From Prostheceraeus crozeri (taxonomy: Eukaryota; Platyhelminthes; Polycladida; Euryleptidae), in the NCBI GenBank assembly GCA_907163375.1, contig CAJQUW010006363.1, positions 1,676,512 to 1,740,511 of the forward strand: 64,000 nucleotides of DNA, given 5' to 3'. The notes under the pieces are model-generated. The model was not told the DNA's origin. It did no database searches and saw nothing but the letters and a program-made list of their open reading frames with translations. The translations under genes and the position numbers were made by a program. The number at the start of each line of letters is the position of its first letter. Within the stretch, counting starts at the first letter, position 1. Of the stretch, positions 23,212-32,381 are shown piece after piece.

Positions 23212-24855
23212 CTTTGTTAGACCACAGCCACACAGCGAGCTTTTACAATCGTTTCCAAGCAAAAGGTTTTGTGACAATTATAAAGTCATCATTGCAGCAG
23301 TTGTAGACTGCCACACAGCAAACATAGCAAGCCAGAGCGATTTGTGTGTATCGGATCTGGAAGTGGAGCATCATTTACGTCAGCTACACAAAGGAAGGGG
23401 CGGAGCAGATGGTATTCCGTACTGGGTGTGCAAGGATCACTCGGTTGAGTTGGCTAGTGCTATTTCCTTCATTTTTAATAAATGTTTCTTGTATGCGTCA
23501 GTGCCTTCCTTTTTCAAATTCGCGACCATTGTTCCTATCCCTAAGTCTAATAAGCCTAAGTCAGCCTCTGATTTTCGACCCATTTCGAAATTGCCTGTAC
23601 TTTCTAAAATGATGGAAAAATTGATACTTGTAAAATGGATTTTACCTTATGTGAGGGATAAATTGGATCCAAGACAGTTCGCCCATGTTCCTGGCGTAGG
23701 CAAAGGAACGATCACTACGGCCACTTTACTGAATCATAGAATTCTGAAATTCTTGGATACAAAATCGGGTGCGGTACGAGTTTTGGCCGCTGACTATTCT
23801 AAAGCCTTTGATAGACTTTTGTTTTCATTGGTGATATCTGCTGCGGTAAAGTTTGATTTGCCTAAAGATGTTGTCCTATTCATACTTAACTATTTGTCGA
23901 ATAGAATGCAACGTGTTTCCGTGGATACCGACGTTTCTTCTTGGCTACCTATAACTAGCGATGTGCCACAGGGCAGCGTGTTAGGGCCAATGCTTTTCTC
24001 AATGGTAATCGATTCTTTGAAACCTGTTTTCAATAATTCACTGATGTTAAAATACGCAGATGATGTTACTGTAGTGCATTTTGTGCGTTCTAAAGATGAT
24101 GATCTTTTACAGAGTGAGTGGACTCATATTGAAAATTGGTCGCGTGATGTTGGTCTTCAACTGAATTTAGCAAAAAGTTGCATTATGAACTGTGTTACGA
24201 AAGCTCACCTGTCACTAAATGATGTTTTCTCGCTTGATGGCGTTGTAGTTCCTACTGTTAAGTCTATGCGCTTCCTTGGAGTCATCTTCTCTAACGATTT
24301 TTCATGGAGTGATCATGTAACCGAAGTAACGGCGAAATGTTATAAGAGGATGTATATTTTGCGCAATTTAAGGAGGGTAAACTGCTCACCTGAGTTGATT
24401 TACCGTTGTTATGTGGCATTCATAAGATCTGTGCTTACTTATGCATTTCCAGCTTATTGCAACCTCCACAAGAATTTGTTTCAAAAGCTTTTGCGTGTTG
24501 AGCGCTACGCTGCTAGATTTTTTTCAAAATTATGTTTTACTGAATTATCGGATTTTGTCGAAGACATGTGTGCTAAACTTTTTCGCATCATTGAATCTGA
24601 GCCAAGCCATTCACTGCGATGTGTTTTTAGTAAACGTCTTCCCAGTCTGCGGAATCCATTGACCTTACGAGCTCCTCGTGCTAAAACACGACGATTCAGT
24701 GAATCTTTTATTCGCTTTGGTTGCTAATTGTAGTGCTTATTGTTGTGTATTCTTTTATTTGTCACTTTTATTTTTGTCGCTTTTTAATAACTCATGCCCT
24801 TGTAATGCTTTCACTGCATCGTGAACCAATAAAGAAGATTATGATGATTATGATT
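23212..24855 (+). mobile_element. CR1-like LINE, 5'-truncated, long open RT frame
   Basis: The open frame runs from the stop before 23212 to the TAA at 24725 with no break. Visible RT parts are PIPKSNKPKSASDFRPIS, motif A LAADYSKAFDRL, motif B VPQGSVLGPMLFSMVIDSL, motif C YADDVTVVHF and a later FLGVIFSNDFSW. The C-terminal LTYAFPAYCNLHK and basic tail follow. The endonuclease is absent, so it is a typical 5'-truncated copy. The 3' end, after AATAAAG, runs into a GATTATGATGATTATGATT repeat, as CR1/L2-group elements have. The clean frame suggests a recent insertion. Confidence 0.75.
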
Positions 24856-26350
24856 GATAGCTTGCGGACATACGTTTGCTTGAGACGCTTGTGTTTTCTT
24901 TGCTCTACTTTACTTCTAGTGTGAATGATGTCTTATGCATTGCAGCGGTCACTGGTCGACTTGTTTTGGCGTTGCATTTTGTTTCATTGTCGCTTTGTCT
25001 CGATATATTGACAATTTACTGTTAGAACCCGAGAACAAATAATGTATTATCTCTTCTTCACTTAACTTTGCTTCTTGCTATAGAAGCATTTCTTTAATGA
25101 CTGCCATGTTTCTATATATTCATGGACATTACTGCCATTCTTCAACTATTTTCATGTCCATTTATCAACCTGTCATACTGCTTGTAAAGTATTCAATGCT
25201 TTCCCCAACCTACATGTATATTTCCTTTATCTACGATAGATGTCCAAAACATATATCAAACAGGATTCTCTCAGCCTAGCCTTCGTGATGCAGCGAAAAT
25301 TGTTTTAGGCACTTTTGTTGTAATTTTTCGGAATTTTTACAATCAGAATCTTCGAATTTCTTCAAAACAATGAATGAATGCTATTATTCCTAATAAAAAT
25401 CCTAAGATATGTGAATTTGAAGTTCTTGGACATTTATGAGGACAACATCTACTTACAGAACTGTTGAAACTTGTTGAATTGAGAATTGTCTTATTATATC
25501 CCTAAATTGCATTAAATCGTCTTCTTTGACAAATTGCATGAAGGGATTATGCAAATATTTATTACTAAATACTTCTTGTTTACGCAAATATTTATATCCA
25601 AATAGTCATCTGATATTCTGATGCTCTAATATTGAATTTACTTATTAAGAGCGTCATTTTCACCGGAGGATGTGTATATATGTCCATCTATTTCACAAAA
25701 ATACTCAACTATACTAAAGGATTTCAATAGTTATACCCAGAAGATGCCGGTAAATGCAACGAAGTATTACAGCAATAGTTTGCTAATAAAAGGGTATTTC
25801 TTTTATGCTACACAGTTATCAGATGATATTATATAAAATCAACACCTCTGAAAAGCCAAGTAGTCTTATTTTAAGATGTCCAGATCAACAAAAGGATGAA
25901 ATATTCTGGAAATGGCGTGATCAAATCTGTTAAAGGAAGCACTTATATGATTGATGATAAAAAATTTGAGTTTGCAGATGCACTCATTTCACATAGAAGG
26001 TATATTGGTTATCAGGGGAATTCATAAGAAAATATCTTTCTTGCTTTCAAAGACGTTCAACATCTGAAACCCCCTCCTCCCACTATTGATGGCTTGAACG
26101 GTGCTGACATCGCTAGACTTTGGTAGAGCGGTGTCCATTCCTGTCAACTTTCATCAGCGACACTCTCGGTTCTCGACCACACGACCAAAAGATCACAGGG
26201 TCACACACTTAAGACACTGTGCATGGAAACCATGTCTGAAGCATGAAAGAGAATTAAAAACCAAGCATTTATCGTTATAACCATAATTTATGAATCTGAA
26301 AAGTGACAACAGAATAAAAAATAGGAAACTCTGAAATGTAGCATAAGAAC
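24856..26350. other. No recognisable gene
   Basis: AT-rich DNA. A short plus-strand frame near 25895-26028 has protein-like composition but ends quickly and could not be placed. The 3' part is downstream of the WD40 gene and may be its 3' untranslated region. Confidence 0.4.
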
Positions 26351-27654
26351 TTAAATCCGCTTGATAATAAGACTCCACTGAATTATGGAAGGACTTCCAC
26401 ATTCATCTGAACTCAATAAATAATTGTCATCAAAAGAGAATCTGACGGACTTGATTGGTCCCTCATGAAGATCTTGCTGGGTACACTTGTCCTGAAATAT
26501 AAACAAAATTCAATTATCATACGAAGCTGGGCGTCGAATCACTTGCACTTATTAGCTAAATATTTGATTGAGACACTTTTTGATCGTGTGGACAATGCCA
26601 GTTTCGAAGTCGATTGAAATCGCATCTTCAACTGAATTGACGTACAGATAGATGTGCAGAAACGACACACAAATTACATGTAAGTCCAAATGAAGGCAGA
26701 CATTCCATTATTCCCATTGCAACTTGTCTTATTAGGGGTGGAAAATCCTTGCTTTCATCATTTAGGTCGCTATAAATCACTTGTATGCAATTTTATGACA
26801 ACTCTGTGCATGTTATAATTCATCAAAGATTTGCGTAGCTGGTACAAAACTGTGTCAATCATTTATAAGCGCCAGTCGTCATGTGTTGAACGTAAATATT
26901 GCGTTAGTTATGACATACTACTTTCTTTCGGGTATATTCATAGAATCTTCCTACGTGATGACATTACGCTTTTTCTAAATATTTTCTTTTTCTGAATGTC
27001 GAAGTACAAGTTATGTATGGTTTGCATATATTTTATGTATTTTATACAATGTATTATACATCATTTGAAAGAAGTATTTATCTATACCAATCACAAGTAA
27101 ATACGCTCGTATACAATGTTTCAAAAGACTATAAATGCAATAGCCAGATGATGTTATGATGAGATTTTCAAGCGAAAATTCAGTATGTTCATTACATGGA
27201 CAAGACCTTTTCCTCTTGCAATGCCTCTTGCGCGCATTTGGACACTTTCGGACAGCTTCACTTAATTGCGAGAAAAAAGTCAATCTACTCTAATATCTAA
27301 TCTATGTTCAGGTATCGATGGAAGCCATGCAGCATATTATGCTTCGCGAGCGAAAATTCATACACAAACACGCCCTTCAAAATGCTAAGTAAGAATACAG
27401 ATGAGTAGTAAAAAATTTGGAGTGGTATTAAAATGCACTCAAAATGCACATATAAACTTATATAAGAACATGTACGTTAAAAACTTGTAAACTAAGCGAA
27501 ATAGACATTGTCAGTCTCACTTTTTCATTCAGTATCGGATAACCAAATAATTGAATTTTTCCGTTAGGGGTACCGACAGCGTAGTGGTCCTCACAAAATG
27601 CTCTGCTGGCCACAATACAGGACGATCGCTTATCGGCACCTCGCTGCCAGAGTC
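26351..27654 (-). CDS. Last two exons of a host EML/EMAP-type WD40 protein (partial)
   Basis: The exon at 27654-27521 encodes LWQRGADKRS through YAVGTPNGKIQLFGYPILNE. The terminal exon at 26491-26351 encodes GPIKSVRFSFDDNYLLSS, then SIIQWSLIIKRI and the stop. The acceptors read TTTCTAATTTCAG and TATATTTCAG and the donor is AAAAA/GTGAGA; the join is phase 0. The pattern matches the end of echinoderm-microtubule-associated-protein-like WD40 propellers, where GVW..GSDGTDINA, GKV.LF.YP, VTNVRF..DD..L.S and S..QW occur in this order. Such proteins bind microtubules. Earlier exons must lie to the right. A candidate near 27890-27826 (FDTQTSSEKANISAPLH before GTAAGT) would create a stop at the join, so either it is not an exon or the gene is damaged. 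Confidence 0.6.
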
Positions 27655-28124
27655 CTGAAATTAGAAAATTCATGCAAATGTACAGTGTTCGATTTTTGGT
27701 TAGGCCCCTACTATACGTAAAAAAACTGATTAGCAAGTGGATAAGAATGTAATAAGAATGTGAATAAAATGTGGTATATTTTAAGAGACTTAGAATGATA
27801 TTCAAATGCAGTTGTGTGCTACTTACAGTGTAATGGAGCAGAAATATTTGCTTTCTCAGATGAAGTTTGTGTGTCGAAAAACTCGCAGCTCATAATATGA
27901 AGATGTAATGTATATCACAATAAGAAAAAGTTTGCTAAATATTTCTGAATGTGCTTCTTAGCCGATAAAAGCGTTATTTTCTCATTTCTATTTATCTAAT
28001 TGAACTGACATAGGTGTTCCTAAGTCAAAGCTTTCTCCCACCACAATGAAACGGATTCATGTGCTATGGCCCAGTGGTGTGCAACCAAGTCGTGATAGAG
28101 GGCTCGCGAGAGTAGTAAGCAAAA
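27655..28124. other. Host intron flank of the Polinton-like element
   Basis: This stretch lies between the WD40 exon and the left end of the large inverted repeat. It holds one possible further exon (see the WD40 entry) and no other feature. The inverted-repeat match seen within the window starts at 28125, but the true element end may lie slightly to the left because the right partner is cut by the window edge. Confidence 0.5.
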
Positions 28125-28835
28125 CTCCACTTCTGGACCGCGCAAGATGGCGGCCATCGCTGCGTCCCCCCCCCCTCTGGCACGGCAGAGTGTCGTGGTC
28201 GGCCGCCGTGGTGCTTCGTGTCTGAGTCCCCCCCCCTCTGGAACGACAGAGGTTGTGGTCTGTCGTGGTGTGCCGGCCGGGTGGGTCCACGTTCACAACA
28301 TGTTCGCTGACGTCCCCCCCCCTCTGCAACGATAGAGTGTGAGACTCGGGTGAGTTGGTCCGACCGCCTGGTTGACGTGGGCGACCGTCTAGGTTGACGT
28401 GGGCGACCGCCAGGATTAGTCTTGAGGCTATAGTGTGTGATGTTTTTGGTGTGTAGCGTCCAAACGAAGCATCGGATGAGAAAACGGAGGCCAGATTCGG
28501 AATCTACGTGAAATTTTGGGTTAGGAAGGATGTTTCCAGCGAAATCGGAGAGAAAAAATTTTCGGCTGACGTCCCCCCCCCCTGGACGGCTTGCTTCCAG
28601 TGGACGGATTTTGTCGTGCGATAGCTCGTTTGAAAGCTAAGAGTGAGACAAATTCAGTGAAAGAATCGGCTTGTTCGTATCTGCCTTCGTTTACATGTGA
28701 GACGCCATTTAAGATTTTGGGACATTGGTGAAAAACGACAGAGTTAGAATTTGGGACGTTTTGGGCTGTAGCTTCAAAACGAACTATCGGATTGGTAAAC
28801 GGATGCCAGATTTGGAATCAACTTGATGTTATTGT
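28125..28835 (+). repeat. Outer terminal region with poly-C/hairpin repeats, left arm
   Basis: The match to the right end begins at 28125 (CTCCACTTCTGGACCGCGC). Runs of 9-11 C lie at 28166, 28228, 28314 and 28573. The first three lead into CTCTG-6 nt-CAGAG hairpins (28176-28191, 28236-28251 and 28322-28337, the last with TAGAG). A GGTTGACGTGGGCGACCG unit is repeated at 28370 and 28392. A longer, diverged direct repeat of about 60 bp (TAGC.TC.AAACGAA...TATCGGAT type) is at about 28452-28515 and 28768-28830. No protein frame is convincing here. Confidence 0.8.
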
Positions 28836-28941
28836 CCAATGAGGATCATCATCCAATGAGAATCAAGCATTTCTTTATAAATAGCGAGCCTTCCACAGTG
28901 AGAATCATTCCATCGTTGAATCACACGAGTGACGGACGCAC
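28836..28941 (+). promoter_or_regulatory. Promoter module of the first gene, left arm
   Basis: CCAAT at 28836 and 28853, TATAAATA at 28876-28883 and GTGACGGACGCAC at 28929-28941 precede the ATG at 28982. The same four elements with the same spacing precede the polymerase gene. Confidence 0.65.
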
Positions 28942-28981
28942 ATTTTCTCTCTCTAGTTCCCTGTTCTATTATCCAACTAAA

Positions 28982-29757
28982 ATGGTAAGTCGCTACTTCC
29001 CTCCCTCTCCTCCCTTGAGCGCAAACTTAATACAATCTTTTTTCATTTTCAGGCATCTACTCCATCTGCTGCACTAGTAGGACAAAATGGCGGTCAAACG
29101 TTACAAGGTTCGCTACGGTCAGATCATCTACAACTGAGGCCAGTGGAAGAAACATCCAAGGTACATAATCCTACACCGCTACAGCGTAAATTTAAACAAG
29201 CCTTGCGTTATGATGATCATAGCGTAGTACTCCAAACGGGAATGCTCCCTTCCACGGATGTCAAGATAATGCACAATCAGTATGGGGACTACATACTGAT
29301 CCCCGTGAGTCCGTACATTCGCCACCAACTTGATATTATTGAGGAGTACGTGACATTAAATATGGACATTCCTACTCCTCTTGCTCAAGAGTGGAAGGCG
29401 AGAGATGACAAGGATACTCCCTATAGAAAGATTTGGGATGGTAATCACATTTGCCTACCGGTATCACATTGGTGTACTTACTATAAGAAGGAGGGAGATC
29501 ATTCAATACCCATCAGATGTGATGAGCTCGGAGAAGGTACTTGGGATATCCTTTTCAAAGTGAATGGGCTATATTATGGTCGACACAAGGATAATAAAAT
29601 AGCCTCTCTCTCCATGCATATGGAATCCATCCTATATATTCCGAAACCACCCAACGTGGACGACATAATTGATCAAATCCTTAACAGCAGTGGTACGAAG
29701 CGCAAGTCGGAGAAGAATGCTACATCAAAACGCAAATCAAAGAAGGAGAATTGCTAG
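28982..29757 (+). CDS. Polinton accessory protein 1, unknown function (spliced), left arm
   Basis: The first exon is only the ATG at 28982-28984, followed directly by GTAAGT; the acceptor TTTTCATTTTCAG leads to the main exon 29053-29757. The product is about 235 residues, starting MASTPSAALVGQNGG and ending in a Lys/Arg-rich tail (SGTKRKSEKNATSKRKSKK) that looks like a nuclear localisation signal. The middle (YGDYILIPVSPYIRHQLDII, WDILFKVNGLYYG) looks like a folded domain, but I do not recognise it. It is the outermost gene, read inward. Its promoter and AUG-only exon match those of the polymerase gene, so the two are probably expressed together, early. Confidence 0.6.
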
Positions 29758-29917
29758 TCCTTTCCTAACTCTACCCTATGACAATTCGCTTATGTGCTTT
29801 GAGTGTCGTAGACGTGGTCTTATTAGATACATTTTACTTCTTCGTTGCCATCATATCATTTGTGTATTTTGTCGTGAAAAGCATCGATGTAATTCTTCAT
29901 TTTGTAATATGTTATAG
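29717..29917 (+). CDS. Small RING-like zinc protein, left arm
   Basis: A 66-residue frame starts at ATG 29717 inside the 3' end of the previous gene, in another frame. Its C-terminal half has CFEC, then RCHHIICVFC and later two more cysteines (HRCNSSFC). This is a C-x2-C...C-x-H...C-x2-C pattern as in RING fingers, shortened. A role as ubiquitin ligase or zinc-binding partner is inferred. The overlap of about 40 bases with gene 1 suggests tight packing. Confidence 0.45.
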   Translation: MLHQNANQRRRIASPFLTLPYDNSLMCFECRRRGLIRYILLLRCHHIICVFCREKHRCNSSFCNML

Positions 29918-29969
29918 AACGTTTCCTTAGATGTGTAAATTTCCGTTTTAGGCTTCTATCATCATTTTT

Positions 29970-30500
29970 ATGGATTGTGAGGGTGAACCTGTACAGGAGC
30001 TCAGTGCTATTGCTATGAACAATTGGACATATCAGATTGTTAGTGTCTATCATCAACATGCCAACTGCGATCCCAATGTTGATCAATGGGCGAGAAAACA
30101 CATTCATGGACTTAATCTGAAATATTTGCAAGACTATGGCTTTTCTTGTGAGAGTGCTCTTCTTATTGACTTTAAACGATGGTTAGCTGCTTTCAATGTT
30201 ATACGCATCTTTTGTAATAATCCTGGTAAGGAGAGGAAAGTATTTCCCAATCTAATCATTGATGATATTTTGCTCCCACCTTGGGATAGTAGAGTGAATC
30301 AACATTATCATGAAGTCACAAAACGTTTTAAGGATTTGTGTGTTCCTATTTTGTCTGTTCGTTGTAGTAGCTACGTTCATAACCAATGCTTCTTTCCTCC
30401 TTACCTCAACACTGCCAAAGTCCTGTATGGTTATCATTGCTCGCTGTATGATAGTTACCAGCTGTATCTATTTTATCTCTTTCAAACCATTGATTTATAA
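29970..30500 (+). CDS. DEDDh-type exonuclease-like protein, left arm
   Basis: The 176-residue frame opens MDCEGEPVQELSAIAM, which fits the DxE motif I of DnaQ/RNase T-like exonucleases followed by an E-L-[SG]-A-I strand. A middle ARKHIHGL..KYLQDYGFS stretch and then DFKRWL resemble the region before motif II, for which RIFCNNPGKE is a candidate. Near the end HCSLYDSYQLYLF gives an HxxxxD motif III. Length is right for a minimal single-domain enzyme. If real, it would trim 3' ends of DNA or RNA, in addition to the exonuclease built into polymerase B. Similarity is by motif only. Confidence 0.5.
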   Translation: MDCEGEPVQELSAIAMNNWTYQIVSVYHQHANCDPNVDQWARKHIHGLNLKYLQDYGFSCESALLIDFKRWLAAFNVIRIFCNNPGKERKVFPNLIIDDILLPPWDSRVNQHYHEVTKRFKDLCVPILSVRCSSYVHNQCFFPPYLNTAKVLYGYHCSLYDSYQLYLFYLFQTIDL

Positions 30501-30587
30501 TGCATGCTTGTTACCATTATTCAATAAATGTTACTATGAGAAGAGTTGTTGTTTTCATGCAATGGATGGGTTAGATAAAGGGCGATC

Positions 30588-30998
30588 ATGTCTTTCTCAA
30601 ACGACTGCGGAACATTACGTTTTCATAGGCAAAGTTTAAAAGGAGCTGTTCAAGATTATGTGATAAAATTTCATAAAGATGAGACCGACATCGAAGCAGT
30701 GGTCGATGATGCTAGCACTCTATTTCTAGAGTTAATGAATACATTCTCTGATAGCATTATCATGGCGCGATTAGTTGCGAAAATTAAGTTTAGTCATTTT
30801 GGAAAGGAAGAGGTGGAAAGTCGCTCTTTCCATTTTGCTTCTTATTCAATGGAAGTGGTAGATCACCCCCAAGAATTTTTTAAAAGACATATGATAAAAA
30901 TTGCTGAACGTCTTAACGCATTTAACCATCATGGTAGCAGTCTAGTGATTGAAGCGATTTCAGATATTCACATTCAACTTTCCATAAAGAAAAATTGA
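30588..30998 (+). CDS. Conserved Polinton-type small protein, unknown function, left arm
   Basis: A 136-residue frame beginning MSFSNDCGTLRFHRQSLKGA and ending LVIEAISDIHIQLSIKK. It has the mixed charge of a soluble protein and no zinc or membrane motif. Similar short proteins upstream of the capsid block occur in other adintovirus-like elements, but I cannot name a function. The next frame starts directly after its stop. Confidence 0.5.
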   Translation: MSFSNDCGTLRFHRQSLKGAVQDYVIKFHKDETDIEAVVDDASTLFLELMNTFSDSIIMARLVAKIKFSHFGKEEVESRSFHFASYSMEVVDHPQEFFKRHMIKIAERLNAFNHHGSSLVIEAISDIHIQLSIKKN

Positions 30999-31000
30999 AA

Positions 31001-31324
31001 ATGCAGTGGTACTTGATTGTAGCACAACTGGTTTTCGAGCTATGTCTGCTCACTCTCGAAGTATATTCCTTCTGTACATGCGTCTATTATTTAGAAAAGG
31101 CTAGCAAATTCATATCTTCAAAAAGACTTGCTATAGACATCAGTAACGGTGAAACTATGTGTTGCGATGTATGTAAGCGAAAGGATGGAAATGAAAAGCG
31201 CATCTTCAAGAGATGTAAGCATGCTTTTTGTCAACGCTGTTTCATACGTAATTGCATTCAACTTTGCCAATGTAACCACTGTGACATTGCTCATTTCGAG
31301 TGTCACTTATGTCGCAATAGTTAG
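31001..31324 (+). CDS. Membrane-anchored RING-like protein, left arm
   Basis: The 107-residue frame starts three bases after the stop of the previous gene. The N-terminus has one hydrophobic segment (YLIVAQLVFELCLLTLEVYS). The C-terminal half has CCDVC, CKHAFCQRCF, CQCNHC and CHLC, which is the C3HC4-like spacing of a RING finger. A membrane RING protein could act as an E3 ubiquitin ligase against host membrane proteins; that is an inference. It is the second RING-like frame of the element. Confidence 0.55.
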   Translation: MQWYLIVAQLVFELCLLTLEVYSFCTCVYYLEKASKFISSKRLAIDISNGETMCCDVCKRKDGNEKRIFKRCKHAFCQRCFIRNCIQLCQCNHCDIAHFECHLCRNS

Positions 31325-31375
31325 TACCTATGCAAATGTGGTAAAGATAGGTTTTAGCAAAGACTAACACGGAAA

Positions 31376-31732
31376 ATGGCGAAACGTAAAATGACGAAAC
31401 GTAAAAGTCAAAAGTTTTCTTCAGCCATTCAAGCTCTCCGACGAATGAAAGCAAATCAGCGATACAATGCTATACGACATGCTAACGATAAATTCATTTG
31501 TGAAATTATTTCTCATGTGAGGAAGTTGAGGACGAAGAAATTAGCGCCAAAACAACGAAAGTTACTTAAGCGATATGCTACGAAATTGCGTTTCATCTCC
31601 AATCCTAAAGTCGCCCTTCAAAGAAAGAGGAAAACTCTAACACAAAAGGGCGGTTTCCTTTCAGCAATACTTCCAATGATAGCTCCTGCCGTGGGCAACC
31701 TATTGGGAAATATCTTTGGCTCTAAGCGTTAA
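31376..31732 (+). CDS. Small basic virion protein with hydrophobic Gly-rich tail, left arm
   Basis: The 118-residue protein is very rich in Lys and Arg and ends NQKGGF-like (TQKGGFLSAILPMIAPAVGN, then LLGNIFG). This architecture, a basic body plus a short hydrophobic tail after a GG, is widely conserved in arthropod Polinton-like elements and recalls adenovirus core or membrane-lytic proteins. It probably binds DNA or helps entry. It is followed by the ATPase. Confidence 0.65.
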   Translation: MAKRKMTKRKSQKFSSAIQALRRMKANQRYNAIRHANDKFICEIISHVRKLRTKKLAPKQRKLLKRYATKLRFISNPKVALQRKRKTLTQKGGFLSAILPMIAPAVGNLLGNIFGSKR

Positions 31733-31763
31733 TTATGCAAATGTTGAGTCTCAAAGTAATAAA

Positions 31764-32381
31764 ATGGATTTCAGACTTCAATGTGATAAAGTTCTGACTG
31801 TATCAGGTCCATCTCATGCAGGTAAAACTGTTTTCACGCTGAATTTATTGGATAAAAGAAGGGAGTTGTTTAAGGAACCTATCAATCGAGTGATTTGGTG
31901 TTATGGTATTTATCAACCGTCGCTGTTTCAGGAATTGCAAAGTCGCAACTTTATTCGACATGAAGGAATTATTCCAGTGGATAAACTTCAGTCTAATGAT
32001 GTTGTTGTATTGGATGATTTATTAAAAGAAAGTAAGAATTCAAAAGATGTTACAGATATGTTCACTCGCGCAGCACACCATAAAAGGTGTTTTATCATCT
32101 ATATTACACAAAATTTGTTTCCTGATGGAAAAGAAGCTCGTACACGAAACCTGAATACACACTATTATGCTATTTTCAAGAATCCGCGAGATAAAAGTCA
32201 ATTTGAAATTTTAGCGCGACAAGTTGCACCCAGAGGATCAAAAGCCTTAATTGAAATTTTTCAAGCAGCTACTGAAAAACCATACGGTTACTTATTCATT
32301 GACTTTACGCAAGAGTGTCCGGAAGAATTTAGATTTCGAAGTGATATTTTGAAAACTCCCATGATTATCTACAAACTATGA
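31764..32381 (+). CDS. FtsK/HerA-type genome-packaging ATPase, left arm
   Basis: The 205-residue protein starts at ATG 31764 (MDFRLQCDK). Walker A is SGPSHAGKT at residues 13-21 and Walker B is DVVVLDDLL at about residues 80-90. RCFIIYITQNLF shows the sensor region typical of A32/Polinton ATPases. It would pump the DNA into the capsid. The last codon overlaps the next start as ATGA, showing translational packing of the cluster. Confidence 0.9.
   Translation: MDFRLQCDKVLTVSGPSHAGKTVFTLNLLDKRRELFKEPINRVIWCYGIYQPSLFQELQSRNFIRHEGIIPVDKLQSNDVVVLDDLLKESKNSKDVTDMFTRAAHHKRCFIIYITQNLFPDGKEARTRNLNTHYYAIFKNPRDKSQFEILARQVAPRGSKALIEIFQAATEKPYGYLFIDFTQECPEEFRFRSDILKTPMIIYKL

Noticed and set aside
25895-26028. 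A degraded Polinton-like fragment next to the WD40 gene
   Set aside because: One short frame only faintly recalls proteins of such elements; the similarity is too weak to claim.
28057-28335. Open frames in the terminal repeat zone
   Set aside because: They are low-complexity translations of the C runs and hairpins, overlap on both strands and differ between arms.
28166-28337. CRISPR-like repeats
   Set aside because: The C-run/hairpin units are few, unevenly spaced and in an animal transposon end.
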